64,000 nucleotides of DNA. It comes from QHXN01 sp963785125. GTDB lineage: Bacteria > Acidobacteriota > Blastocatellia > Pyrinomonadales > Pyrinomonadaceae. Under the pieces are notes generated by a model. It had not been told where the DNA came from. It made no database searches and was given only the letters and a program-made list of their open reading frames with translations. Position 1 is the stretch's first letter; every line of letters begins with the position of its first letter. The stretch is taken from contig CAWATU010000001.1 of the NCBI GenBank assembly GCA_963785125.1, positions 558,001 through 622,000 on the forward strand. The letters run 5' to 3'. Shown here in pieces: positions 9,601 to 21,817 of the stretch. Made by a program: the position numbers and the translations under genes.

Positions 9601-9658
9601 GAGGCTTAAAAATTTAAGCTCTTTCTTATTTAAGAAAGAGCTTAAGTTTTTAAGCCTC
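9601..9658. terminator. Long AT-rich hairpin after guaA
   Basis: Bases 9601-9628 (starting GAGGCTTAAAAA) pair with 9631-9658 with a single mismatch in 28 and a two-base loop. It begins ten bases beyond the guaA stop on the minus strand and ends 98 bases before the miaB start. A stem this long and AT-rich is not a standard GC-stem/T-run terminator, although internal A/T runs could serve. See the separate finding. Confidence 0.6.
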
Positions 9659-9667
9659 ATGCTCTCC

Positions 9668-11229
9668 TTATTCCCATTCGATTGTGCTCGGCGGCTTCGA
9701 GCTCACGTCAAAAACCACACGGTTGATACCACGCACCTCGGAGATCAGGCGCGTCGAGATACGCCCCAAGACGTCGTGCGGGAGCCGCGCCCAATCCGCG
9801 GTCATGCCGTCCACGCTCGTCACAGCTCGCACCGCCAGCACACGCTCATACGTCCTGAAATCTCCCATCACACCCACCGTCGAAACCGGCAATAGCACTG
9901 GGAAAGCCTGCCAAATGCTGTCATGCAGTTGTGCCAGTTTCAACTCCTCTTCGATGATCAAATCGGCTGCCCTCAGTAGTTTCAAATGCTCTTCGGTGAC
10001 CTCGCCCAGTATTCTGACGGCAAAACCGGGGCCTGGGAAAGGATGTCTCCCGAGAAAATCTTCAGGTATCCCCAAATCACGGCCTATCGTTCGGACTTCG
10101 TCTTTGAAAAGCTCCCTGAGAGGCTCGATGAGTTTAAGATTCATACGCTCGGGCAAACCTCCGACGTTATGGTGACTCTTGATAACAGCAGAAGGGCCCC
10201 GCACGGAGATCGATTCGATAACGTCCGGGTATAGAGTTCCCTGCACTAGGTATTTGACCCCGCCCAGTCTGGCCGCCTCTCTCTCGAATATCTCAATAAA
10301 GACCCTGCCGATGATCCTTCTCTTCTCCTCCGGATCGACGACGCCTTTCAGTGCGCCGAGGAAGTCATCTGAGGCGTTTACGCCTACGACGTTGAGGCTC
10401 ATTTTCCGCTGGAACAGAGCGCATGTGGTCTCGAACTCTCCCTCCTTGAGAAGCCCCGTGTCGACGAAAATGCACGTCTGCTGTTCGCCAATCGCCTCAT
10501 GCACGAGCGCCGCCGCGACCGTCGAATCGACCCCGCCGGAGAGCCCACATATGACCTTCTCCGTCGCCGACCAGGCCGCGAATTTTGGCGATCTGCTCGC
10601 CGATGATCGATTGCGGAGACCAGTCCGCCTTCGCCTCGCATACCTTGAAGATAAAGTTTTGCAGAATCTCTTTTCCGAATGGCGTGTGCGCCACTTCCGG
10701 GTGAAACTGGACGCCGTATATGCGCCCGCTTAACCCCTCGAACGCGTTAAGCGCGTCGGCGGTTCGGGCCGTCACGTGAATGCCTTCGGGGACGCTGATG
10801 ACGTGATCGCCGTGACTCATCCAAACGTCCATCTCGGCCGGTAAGTCTTTGAAAATAGGGCTGTTTTGATCCGTGACCTGAAGTCGCGCGTACCCGTATT
10901 CCCTGTTCGCCGAAGGGCAGACCTCCCCTCCAAGCTCCGCGGCAATCACCTGTAACCCGTAGCAGATACCCAGGATCGGGGCATTTAAAGATCTTCCAGC
11001 AGGTTATAGGAGAGTTTGGGGGCGTCCTGCGTCATAAACTGAGGCTGGGCCCCCCGAAAGGATAATTCCCTTCGGTTCCCGTGCGAGAATAGACTCTTTC
11101 GGGGTGTTAAAAGGCAAAATCTCGCAATAGACATTGGATTCCCTGACCCGCCTTGCGATCAATTGTGTGTATTGCGAACCGAAGTCCAGTATCAGGATGG
11201 TGTCGTGTTGCAGCGGGTTGCTTGCTCAA
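9668..11229 (-). CDS. guaA: GMP synthase, glutamine-hydrolysing (frameshifted)
   Basis: Converts XMP to GMP with glutamine and ATP. The N-terminal class I amidotransferase begins ILILDFGSQYTQLIARRV, with the nucleophile Cys in ILGICYGLQV and the triad VQFHPEV. The ATP-pyrophosphatase and dimerisation domains end RPPSTIEWE-like (SSKPPSTIEWE). The start is taken as TTG at 11227-11229 because GGAGG lies about seven bases upstream. One base must be restored right after it to reach the domain. Further shifts occur near 10980 and 10510-10560. Total length corresponds to about 520 residues, normal for GuaA. Confidence 0.9.
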
Positions 11230-11290
11230 AAGCCTGCCTCCTCCGTAGACTAACCTCTAACGCACGTTTGGCTCAGTGGTTCACGCGGGA

Positions 11291-11320
11291 TTATAGTTGG
11301 TCGAATTATTATTAGCCAAG
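11291..11320 (-). promoter_or_regulatory. Probable sigma-70 promoter for guaA
   Basis: On the minus strand TTGGCT (11315-11320, four of six matches to TTGACA) is followed after 18 bases by a perfect TATAAT (11291-11296). It lies about 65 bases upstream of the proposed guaA TTG start, in the divergent gap with the propeller gene. Confidence 0.55.
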
Positions 11321-11350
11321 CATACTGAGAAAAGCTTTCAACAAAAACAA

Positions 11351-12480
11351 ATGAGATTAGAGACGACCTACGGAAATAGCCGAAGCGGCTTGAAAATTTT
11401 AATTCAGGGACTATTTCTCCTGACGCTACTCGTTGACACCCTTTTGGGCTCGTCGGCGCGGCAGAGCTTGGCTGACCTCTCAAGACCAGTCATGTCCGCT
11501 GGCTCTTCAAGACAGAAGGTGTAACAAATCTCACTCCAGCCGCCGACAATGCGCGAAAGAATCTACATGCCGCTGAGCAACGGCTCAATCATTTCTGTAC
11601 GGCTATCCGACGGGGGTCTCGTCCTGGAGGAGTGAAATCGGTGGTGCTCTATCTGCTTCGCCGGCGGTAGATGACAAAGAATGTCTTCGTAGCCTCGGAG
11701 AGCCTGCCGACGCCCAAATCAGCTCTACCCGCAAGCCACAGGTGTTCTCCGTGCCCTGAGTCGGCAGAGTGGTCTGACTTCCTGGATGCGCACCCTGCCC
11801 TCCCCAGTCAGAGGGGTCATTAATTTCAACGGGCAGCAACCTTTTCGTCACTCTGCCGACGGGCGACTTTATGCCATCCGGAAGGAAACGGGCGAAATCA
11901 AATGGATGAAATACAACTCCTCCCCTTTCAGTTTTCTCAGAGCTTCTGGAGGGTCGGACATTCTATGCATTAGCGATACATCCGGAGACATCATCTCGAT
12001 TGAACTGGAGAGCGGGTAAGACCCTTTGGCGTTATCGGACGCGGAAGCCATTGCGCGCCGGTTGCCGTCCCGGAAATATCGTCTATGCAGGCACAGCGGA
12101 CGGATACGTCTACGCCATAGACAGGATGAACGGCCGGCTCAGATGGCGCGTGCGGCAGGGGCGGCCGATGCAGGCCGTCCTGGCGGTGAAAAATGGGTTC
12201 TCGCCACCTCTTTCGATAATTTCATCTATTGCCTCTCGCCGCAGAACGGGGCGAAGGTTTGGAAACGGCAGTTGGCGGGGAGGGTCAAGGCTCGCCCCTC
12301 AGTCTTGAACAGCAGCGTACTGCTCGCGCCTTTAGTCGGTGAAGAGTGTGTGGTGCTGAATTTGGAGGATGGGAAGAAGGTCAACAGCATCTACGTCGGC
12401 GAGGATAACAACACGGAGGCCACGCCCCTGCTCACGGCTGACGCATTCTGTTGACGACCCGGGAAGGACTTTTGGCGTAA
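11351..12480 (+). CDS. Exported PQQ-like beta-propeller protein (heavily frameshifted)
   Basis: The ATG at 11351 is followed by a hydrophobic signal segment (LKILIQGLFLLTLLVDTLLG). Beyond it, pieces in all three frames read as BamB/PQQ-type propeller blades: VRWLFKTEGVTNLTPAAD, RIYMPLSNGSIISVRLSDGG, WRSEIGGALSASPAVDDK, RLYAIRKETGEIKWMK, VYAGTADGYVYAIDRMNGRL and VLATSFDNFIYCLSPQNGAK. A plausible end is LLTTREGLLA with TAA at 12478-12480. At least six indels occur in 1.1 kb. It could be BamB-like (outer-membrane assembly) or another periplasmic propeller, because the blades do not decide this. It converges on pssA and sits where the base composition changes. Confidence 0.7.
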
Positions 12481-12545
12481 TGAAGAGGCGTGACAACGGC
12501 AGGCATCGAAACGACCCTGAACAGGGGCGTGGCTGCGAGAGGCGT

Positions 12546-13465
12546 TCAATCTTCGGCGGGGCGCGAATGGAAGAAGGCGGCCAGATGCGGAAAAGGATTC
12601 CGTGCAGGACGTAGGCGAGCACAATCGCAAGGAGGACGTAGCGCGAGTAGAGCCAGACGAGCATGCCTACGGCGGCGATGATGGGCATGACTTTCATCGT
12701 TTTGCGCTTCCCCGCCCCGAGCGTCTTGAAGCTGGAGTAGCGGATGGTGCTGACCATCAGCGCCGCCGAGCACGGCGACCAGCCCCATCAGGAGACCCGC
12801 CGTAGAGCCTCGCGTGATACGCCCGTAGGCGAGCAGACGGGAGCGGCGCGAAATGCATGACGGCGGCGAGCAGACCCGCTGCCGCGGGGATCGGGAGCCC
12901 GAGGAAATTCTTCTTATCGACTTTCGCGCTCCCCTCGGCCAGCGTGCGCGGGCGCGTGGCCTGCACGTTGAACCTGGCGAGCCTCAGCGCGCCGCAGATC
13001 AGGAACATGAAGGAGAGGAACCAGCCGAGCTTATGGAGTTGGCTGCCGTCGGCGAAAGTCGAGCCGTAGCCCCACGCGTAGACGAGCACGGCGGGCGCGA
13101 TGCCGAAGGTAAGCACGTCGGCAATCGAGTCGAACTGGATGCCGATCTCCGTCGTCGTCTTCGTCAGCCGCGCGATGCGCCCGTCGAGCGTGTCGAACAG
13201 AATCGCCCAGCCGATGGCGCGCGAGGCGTTGTCGAAATGCACCGTTGCGGCCGCGATCTTCTCGCCGTCACCCTTCCAGCGGCTGGCCTACAGCCACCCC
13301 GTCCAGCATCTGGAACCCGCGCAGCGCCGCCATCACCGCGAAGTAGCCCATGCCCACGTTGGCGGCGGTAAAGGCGGAGGGAGCAGGTAGAGTCCCTTCT
13401 TCAGCCCGCGCGCTCCCTCACCTCTTCGGACGGATGGTCCGAGGATTCTTCGCTTCAGTCGCCAA
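12546..13465 (-). CDS. pssA: CDP-diacylglycerol-serine O-phosphatidyltransferase (frameshifted)
   Basis: Membrane enzyme that makes phosphatidylserine from CDP-diacylglycerol and serine. The CDP-alcohol phosphotransferase signature is intact: LFDTLDGRIARL, then GIQFDSIAD (D..DG..AR...G...D...D). Upstream lie LKKGLYLLPSAFTAANVGM and AVMAALRG-type residues in other frames. Downstream are helices such as MKVMPIIAAVGMLVWLYSRY. Frame changes fall near 13380, 13255 and 12780. The start is uncertain: TTG at 13463-13465, overlapping the psd stop, fits best. The stop at 12546 is one of two candidates. It follows psd, giving consecutive steps to phosphatidylethanolamine. Confidence 0.8.
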
Positions 13466-14102
13466 TGCGAGTACCTCCCGATAATCGTCACCCCGCCGCT
13501 GACGCGCGCGCCCACGGTGACGAGGACTTCGACGCCGGTGGAAGGACAAGGTCTGTGCGCGACCCGAACTTGATCAGCCCGAACCGCTCGCCCAGTTCAA
13601 GGCTGTCGCCGGGGCGCTTCCAGCAGACGATCCTCCGCGCAAGGACGCCCGCGATCTGTTTGCAGACCACGGTCATGCGCTCGCCCTTGATGGTCAGAGC
13701 GTTCTGTTCGTTGACGATGCTGGCGTTGTCGCTCGTGGCCGCGATGAAGCGCCCTTTCGTGTAGGTCACGTCGACGACTTCGCCCGCGATGGGCGCGCGG
13801 TTGACGTGTACGTCGAAGGGCGAGAGGAAGATGCTGACGACGGTCGGGGACTGCGCGCCGTCGCCCGAGAGCTTCTCGACCCTGGTCACGCGGCCGTCCG
13901 CGGGCGAGACGACGAGGCCGGACTCCGGCAGGCACAGCGCGCTGCGGGTCGCGGAAGAAGTAGGCCATGAAGGCGGCCAAGAGCAGCAGCACGAGCGCCA
14001 GCACCAGCAGCGGCAGCGCCGGCCAGAAAAGGTACGAGCAGCCCGCCGCCAGAAGCCGCCGCGCAGCGGGACGAGAATCCATGGGTAGCCTTCTTTGACC
14101 AT
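13455..14102 (-). CDS. psd: Phosphatidylserine decarboxylase, short type (frameshifted)
   Basis: Pyruvoyl enzyme that decarboxylates phosphatidylserine to phosphatidylethanolamine. The ATG at 14100-14102 gives MVKEGYPWILVPL, typical of the roughly 210-residue class. A membrane hairpin (LLVLALVLLLLAAFMAYFF) follows one frame over, then SPADGRVTRVEK and SIFLSPFDVHVNRAP. The autocleavage pair is the Gly-Ser in KFGSRTDLVLP near the C-terminus. Frame changes lie at about 14060, 13935 and 13530. Its end overlaps the proposed pssA start by 11 bases, suggesting coupling. Confidence 0.85.
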
Positions 14103-14318
14103 CAATCACCCCAAACGCCCGTCGCCGAGACCCGAAACAAACTCGACGCGCGGCGCGACGCCGGGACATTTTCCGCCTAAGGGAAACGGGGGCGCTCAAC
14201 AAATTTTGACGCGTCCCCCGTCCCTTTTAAAGCTTTGGGAGTGCCGTTCTGAAACCGCGCGCGGTGGTGCCCGCCGCGGGGCGCGCCTAGTGTGCCGTGC
14301 TCTCCGAGTGCTGGTGTT

Positions 14319-14529
14319 TCAAATGATTGCGTGCATCTGATCCTTCACGACCAGCTTCTTCTTCTTCAGCGTGACCTCTTCGAGCTGCTCTTCTTCGCTC
14401 GGGTACTGGAGCGAGGACAATTCGCTGAGGCGCTGCTCGTAGCGCCCGTGCTCTCGCGCCAGCTCACGGAACTCCGGGTCGACTTGCGATCAATTGCTCC
14501 TTCAGGCCGTCCGTGTTGGTCAGTTCCAT
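14319..14529 (-). CDS. YdcH-like (DUF465) small coiled-coil protein (one frameshift)
   Basis: The ATG at 14527-14529 opens MELTNTDGLKEQLIAS. After a one-base shift near 14490 the frame continues DPEFRELAREHGRYEQRLSE and LEEVTLKKKKLVVKDQMHAI to a TGA at 14319-14321. About 70 residues with the conserved LxxLKKxKLxxKD ending mark the DUF465/YdcH family of short helical proteins of unknown role. It lies just after rimI on the same strand. The 216 bases between it and psd hold nothing I can identify. Confidence 0.7.
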
Positions 14530-14545
14530 TGTGGAAAGTCTCCTT

Positions 14546-15166
14546 TCAGATGCGTGGAGTGGTGTGTTCGAGCGGCTGCGCGGGGAGCTTCAACTCTATT
14601 GTAATGCGCGTCCGTTCCGTGGGGAAAATGTTAGCCCAATTCCCAAACCGTATCAAGCGGCTTGGTGCCAGACGCCTCGTCATAATTTTCGCGTTTCGGG
14701 CGGCTCCTTGTAGTAGTTCTGCGTTCGCCGACGACACGAAGCCGAAGCGCTCGTACATCGCCTGCGCCGCGAGGTTGCTGGCGCGAACCTCCAGCACGGC
14801 CTCGTGCGCGCCGCAGCGTGCGGCTAGGTCGAGCGCCGCGCCGAGCAGCGCGCCGCCCATGCCGCTGCCTGCGCGCCTCGGGCCAGACGCCGATGTTATT
14901 GACGTGCAAGCTCGTCGGCGTTGATGCGCGCGGCGATGTAGCCGCTCAAGGCGCCGGCCGGTCTGTGCGTCCGTTGCGTTGCGCTGCGCGCCACGAGCAT
15001 GACGGCCTCGGGCTTCTCAAGCTCCGCGCGGTAAGCCTCCCAGCCCCACTGGCTGAGGCCGGTCGTCTCTTCTATCTCGACGACCTCCAAAAGGTCGTGC
15101 TCGCTCATCGGCACGATGACGCACCCCGGCTGTCTCCATCTCAACCCTCAGTTCTGCGCGTGACAT
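14546..15166 (-). CDS. rimI: Ribosomal-protein alanine acetyltransferase RimI (frameshifted)
   Basis: GNAT-family N-acetyltransferase, classically acting on the N-terminus of ribosomal protein S18. The ATG at 15164-15166 begins MSRAELRVEMETAG. The GNAT core is visible as VEIEETTGLSQWGWEAYRAE, ALSGYIAARI, VNNIGVWPEARR, then MGGALLGAALDLAARCGAHE and ASNLAAQAMYERFGFVS (acetyl-CoA and substrate sites). An NYYKEPPE tail lies in another frame. Breaks occur near 15130, 14910, 14870 and 14720. The start overlaps the end of tsaB by 26 bases. The tsaB-rimI pair is common because both belong to the t6A/acetylation neighbourhood. Confidence 0.85.
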
Positions 15167-15923
15167 GGCACCCTTCAACTCCGCGTCCGACGGCCTGACG
15201 TAAACGGCGGCGAGCCGCCGCGTTCCAGACGCCGCCCCGGAGACGTAAGCCGCCCGGGCCAGCTCCGCGACGCTCGTAGCGAGCGACTCGTTCGGCAGGC
15301 GTAAAGCACCCACGCCGCCCGTCGCCTGGCCGCCGGCCGCACCCGTACTTTTGAACCAATCCCGGCGGACTCAGCCGTCTCCCGAATCATGCTCGATAGA
15401 ATTTCAGGGCGCCGCCGCCCGTCCACTTCAGCCCGCCGCCGAGCCCCGCGATCCTCTCCAACAGGACGCTCGGGCGGTATGTGCGTGGGACTCTTCGAGC
15501 TCCTTCACAGACCCTTCGGCCGACACCGACAGCAGTTGCGCGAAGACCTCGCCGCGCCCGGCCGGAATCAGCGCCATGACGCGGCGACGCCGGGCGCGAC
15601 GCAGTAGGCCAGCGCGTGCAGCGTCTGCACGCCGACCGCGGGTTTGCCGGTCGTCAGCGCGAGCCCCTTGACGGTCGCGAGCCCCGCACGCAGACCCGTA
15701 AAACTGCCGGGCCCCACCGCGGCGGCGATACAGCCCGACCTCGCTCAACATCACGCCGGCTGCCGAGAGCACCGGTCAATGTCCGCGAGGAGGTTGGCCG
15801 AGCCGCCATCGCGCAGCCCGTTCGAAGACTCTGCAGCACGCGCCCGCCCGTGAGGAGCGCGACGCTCCTGCGCTCCGTTGAAGTATCGACGCCCAGCGTC
15901 AGCAACTCTTTCTCAGAATCCAC
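15141..15923 (-). CDS. tsaB: tRNA threonylcarbamoyladenosine biosynthesis protein TsaB (frameshifted)
   Basis: ASKHA-fold partner of TsaD in making t6A37 in ANN-decoding tRNAs. The GTG at 15921-15923 gives MDSEKELLTLGVDTSTERRSVAL. Then come SANLLADID-type and VMLSEVGLY, a GPGSFTGLR-type loop in another frame, KGLALTTGKP-like residues, and MALIPAGRGEVFAQLLSVSA. The C-terminus ends near CHVTRRTEG with TGA at 15141-15143. At least four frame changes are needed (about 15830, 15720, 15640 and 15430). It is divergent from pfkA. Confidence 0.8.
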
Positions 15924-16073
15924 TCAGTCCATCCTGAAGCCGAACCACGGCGCTTCCCGTCGATAAAAAGTACGTTGTTTGACACGCCGCGATTTGTCGC
16001 GAGATTATAGGCGTGGTCAGCAAACCAAAGCAATCAGTTTGGTTTCGCACGAGGGGGCGGCAGAGGTGTTTCG

Positions 16074-17116
16074 ATGGGTCTTCGCGTAGGGATTCTGACG
16101 GGGGGCGGCGACGCGCCGGGGTCTGAACGCGGTCATCCGCGCCGTCGTCCGCCGCTCGATGCACGTCGAGGGGGCCGAAATGCTCGGCGTGATGAACGGC
16201 TGGCGCGGCCTCATCGAGGACGACATGCAGCCGCTCATCGCGCGACTCAGTCACGGGCATCCTCCCGCGCGGCGGCACCATCCTCGGCACCTCGCGCACC
16301 AACCCGCAGGACGGCGCCGACTACCCGCGCGCATACGCGCCACCTGGGAGCGGCACGGCATGGACGCCCTCATCGTCGTCGGCGGCGAGGGCACCCTGCG
16401 CGCCGCACGCGACATGTGGCACGAACATAACCTCCCACTCGTCGGCATTCCCAAGACCATCGACAACGACCTCGACGGCACAGACTTCCCCTTCGGCTTC
16501 GACACGGCAGTCAACACCGTGATGGAGGCCGTCGACCGTCTACACTCGACGGCCGAGGCGCACCACCGCGTGATGGTCATCGAGGTGATGGGCCGCCACG
16601 CCGGTTGGATCGCCGCCTACGGCGGGATCGCGGGCGGCGCCGACGTTATCCTCGTCCCCGAGCACCCTTTCCGCCTCACGCGCATCTGCGAGCTGCTCCG
16701 CACCGAGAGATGCAGGGCAGCGCGTTCTCCATCATCGTCATCGCCGAGGACGCGCACCCGCACTCGGAAGAGAACTTCCTCGACGATGCGGCGACCGAGC
16801 AAATCTACCGCAAGGGACGGCTCGGCGGCATCGGCTTCCACCTCGCGCGTCGAAATCGAGCACCACACGCGCATCGAGACGCGCCATGCCAATCTCGGCT
16901 ACGTCCAGCGCGGCGGCTCGCCCTCCGCCTTCGACCGCGTGCTGGCCACCCGCTTTGGCGTCAAGGCGTTCGAGATGGTCCTGGATGAGCAGTGGGGCCA
17001 GATGGCCGCGCTGCGCTGCAACAAGGTCGTCTCCGTCCCGCTCGACGACGCCGTCCGTCAAGCATCAAGCGCTCGACGAAGAGGTCTACCACGTCGCCGA
17101 AGTCTTCTTCGGTTAA
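16074..17116 (+). CDS. pfkA: 6-phosphofructokinase (frameshifted)
   Basis: Phosphorylates fructose 6-phosphate in glycolysis. From the ATG at 16074: MGLRVGILTGGGDAPG, then (across a shift) NAVIRAVVRRSMHVEG, VVGGEGTLRAAR, the catalytic GIPKTIDNDLDGTD, FGFDTAVNTVMEAVDR, and EVMGRHAGWIAAYGGI. The Gly in GGEGT at the position that separates donor types favours ATP over pyrophosphate, and the whole resembles the actinobacterial-type group. Frame breaks lie near 16118, 16255, 16335, 16705, 16848 and 17060. The stop is TAA at 17114-17116. A heptad-repeat hairpin follows 12 bases later. Confidence 0.88.
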
Positions 17117-17128
17117 AGGGCGTGGACG

Positions 17129-17215
17129 TGAACGGTAACGTAAACCGTAAACCGTGACAAGAAAGAACAGCGCTTCTTTCTTGTCACGGTTTACGGTTCA
17201 CGGTTCACGGTTCAC
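17129..17215. repeat. Heptad-repeat fold-back element, GTRAACC type
   Basis: The left arm (17129-17167) and right arm (17174-17215) are near-perfect reverse complements. They are built from degenerate 7-base units of the form GTRAACC (GTAAACC, GTGAACC) ending in a unique GTGACAAGAAAGAA stretch, with a six-base loop. It lies between convergent pfkA and a membrane-protein gene and could terminate both, but the tandem 7-base structure is not a feature of ordinary terminators. A sister copy is at 59358-59430. Confidence 0.85.
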
Positions 17216-17222
17216 ACTCTTA

Positions 17223-17620
17223 TCATTCATCCCTTTTGACCTTCTCCGCCACTTTCTCCTTGATGCCGTCTCGATCTTCTCGCTCTTGATGTCGAGCCGC
17301 AGGCGGTTGTAGAGACTCATGTACTGGTTGGCGACCCAGACGAGCGCGAAGCCGCCGACGAGGTATCCGCGCCAGTCTTCGTAGAGAACTGGTAGCGCGT
17401 GATGAAGAGGAAGAAGACTGTGACGTAGTGGCTGAAGCAGTATTCGCAGGTGAAGAGATAGAAGAATTTTCTCTGGTACCAGCGCCGGCAGCTCCTCGCT
17501 CCGGCGCACGCAGAACTCGCGCGGCTCGCGGAAGACCTCCTCGTGCGTCACCGTCCACGCGACGCAGGCGATGGGTATCGCGAGCACGAAGAGAGTGGCG
17601 ACCTGTACTGCGAGACTCAT
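17223..17620 (-). CDS. Small hypothetical membrane protein with CEYCFSHY motif (frameshifted)
   Basis: The ATG at 17618-17620 starts MSLAVQVATLFVLAIPIACV, a signal-anchor helix. After a predominantly charged stretch (VFREPREFCVRRSEELPAL) a frame change near 17475 leads to KFFYLFTCEYCFSHYVTVFF. Another near 17395 leads to DWRGYLVGGFALVWVANQYM, and the end is KVAEKVKRDE with TGA at 17223-17225. About 130 residues with three helices. The two Cys in CEYC next to His could bind a metal or redox partner, but this is only a visual hint. I do not recognise the family. Confidence 0.55.
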
Positions 17621-17829
17621 TCGTGCAACCTTCCGCCACCTCGGTAGCACACTCTCCCCAACGCTGTCACGGTTTTATCCCGAACAGTTGGGGATTTTTC
17701 TACGCCCGCCCGGCGCGCTTTCGCCGCTCGGCGAGGCCGTCGTGCCTTCCGGCGCCGTCTGTGGTAGCTTTGTGGCTCCCGAACCTGCGGTCGATAAATT
17801 CCGCCCTTCACGCAGGCCGTTTCACTGCC

Positions 17830-20662
<2,833 letters not shown>

Positions 20663-20665
20663 TAC

Positions 20666-21815
20666 ATGACCGACTTCCAAACTCTTCTATCGCTTCCGCT
20701 CGAAAAGCAAATCGGACAACTGCTCTTCATCGGTCTTCCGGGCACGGAGCTCGACGCAGAGGCGCGCGCGCTCCTCGAAGAGGTTAAGCCCGGCGGCGTC
20801 ATCATCTTCGGCCGCAACGTCGCCGCGCCAGACCAACTGCACGCCCTGCTCGACGGCGTCCGCGCCTCTCTGCGCGTAGAGCCGCTCTGCTCGGCATCGA
20901 CCAGGAGGGCGGGCTCGTCGACCGCCTCCGCAAAATCTGTACGCCGATGCCCGCGGCGCGCGTCATACGCCAGCACGGCGACCTCGCCGGCGCGCGCGCC
21001 CACGGCCGCATTACCGGCGAAATCCTGCGCCTGCTCGGCTTCAACATGAACTTCGCGCCCGTCATGTCCATCATGACGGACGACCGCGACCTGCTCTCGA
21101 ACGGCCTCTACTCGCGCTCGTACGGCCGCTCGCCCGGCGAGGTCTTGGGCTACACGATGGTCTACCTGCGCGGGCTTGCAGGGGACGGGCATCCTCGGCT
21201 GCACCAAGCACTTCCCAGGCATCGGCGCCGGCGAGGTTGACACGCACGAGGAGATGGCCGTCATCCACCTCACGCACGACGACCTCATCGCGCAAGACCT
21301 CGCGCCCTACATCGAGCTCTTCCAGCGCGAGGACAACATGGTGCGCGCCGTCATGGTCAGCCACGGCGGCTTCCCTAACATCGACATCCACCGCGGCATC
21401 GCGGGCGGCCGGCTCGTCCCAGCCTCCATCAACCCCTCCATCGTCCGCGACCTTCTGCGTGACGAGCTGGGCTTCGACGGGCTCGTCGTCACCGACGACC
21501 TTGAGATGGGCGCCATCGCCAAGCACTGCGAGATCGAGGAGGCCGAGCTGCGCGCCATACTCGCCGGCGAGGACATGCTCCTCGTCTGCGCGCGCCCCGA
21601 CCTCATCCGCCGCTCGTACCATTCGCTCCTCGACGCCGCACGCCGCGGCGAGCTTTCGCGCGGCCGCATACAGGCGTCGCTCCGCCGCATCGCCGCCTTC
21701 AAGACGACGACGAAACCTCCCCTTCTGATTCGACCCCAAACGCTTTCAGGAGCTTTCGACCGAGGTGGCCGAGCTGAACCACAAGCTGAATTACGTCTAC
21801 GGAGGTAAGCTTTGA
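20666..21815 (+). CDS. nagZ: Glycoside hydrolase family 3 beta-N-acetylhexosaminidase (NagZ-like, frameshifted)
   Basis: Likely removes N-acetylglucosamine from muropeptides during cell-wall recycling, or is a related GH3 enzyme. The ATG at 20666 gives MTDFQTLLSLPLEKQIGQLL and GVIIFGRNVAAPDQL. Family hallmarks are GIDQEGGLVDRL (one frame over), LGFNMNFAPVMSI, the mobile loop KHFPGIGAGEVDTHEE with the catalytic His, and the nucleophile Asp in VVTDDLEMGAIAKH. Shifts lie near 20880, 21180 and 21735. It ends near TGA 21813-21815. No signal peptide is present, so a cytosolic site fits NagZ. It follows mutS with no gap. Confidence 0.82.
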
Positions 21816-21817
21816 AA

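Noticed and set aside
15979..16007. Promoter with a perfect TTGACA upstream of pfkA
   Set aside because: No acceptable -10 box lies 16-19 bases downstream, so the -35 match alone is not enough.
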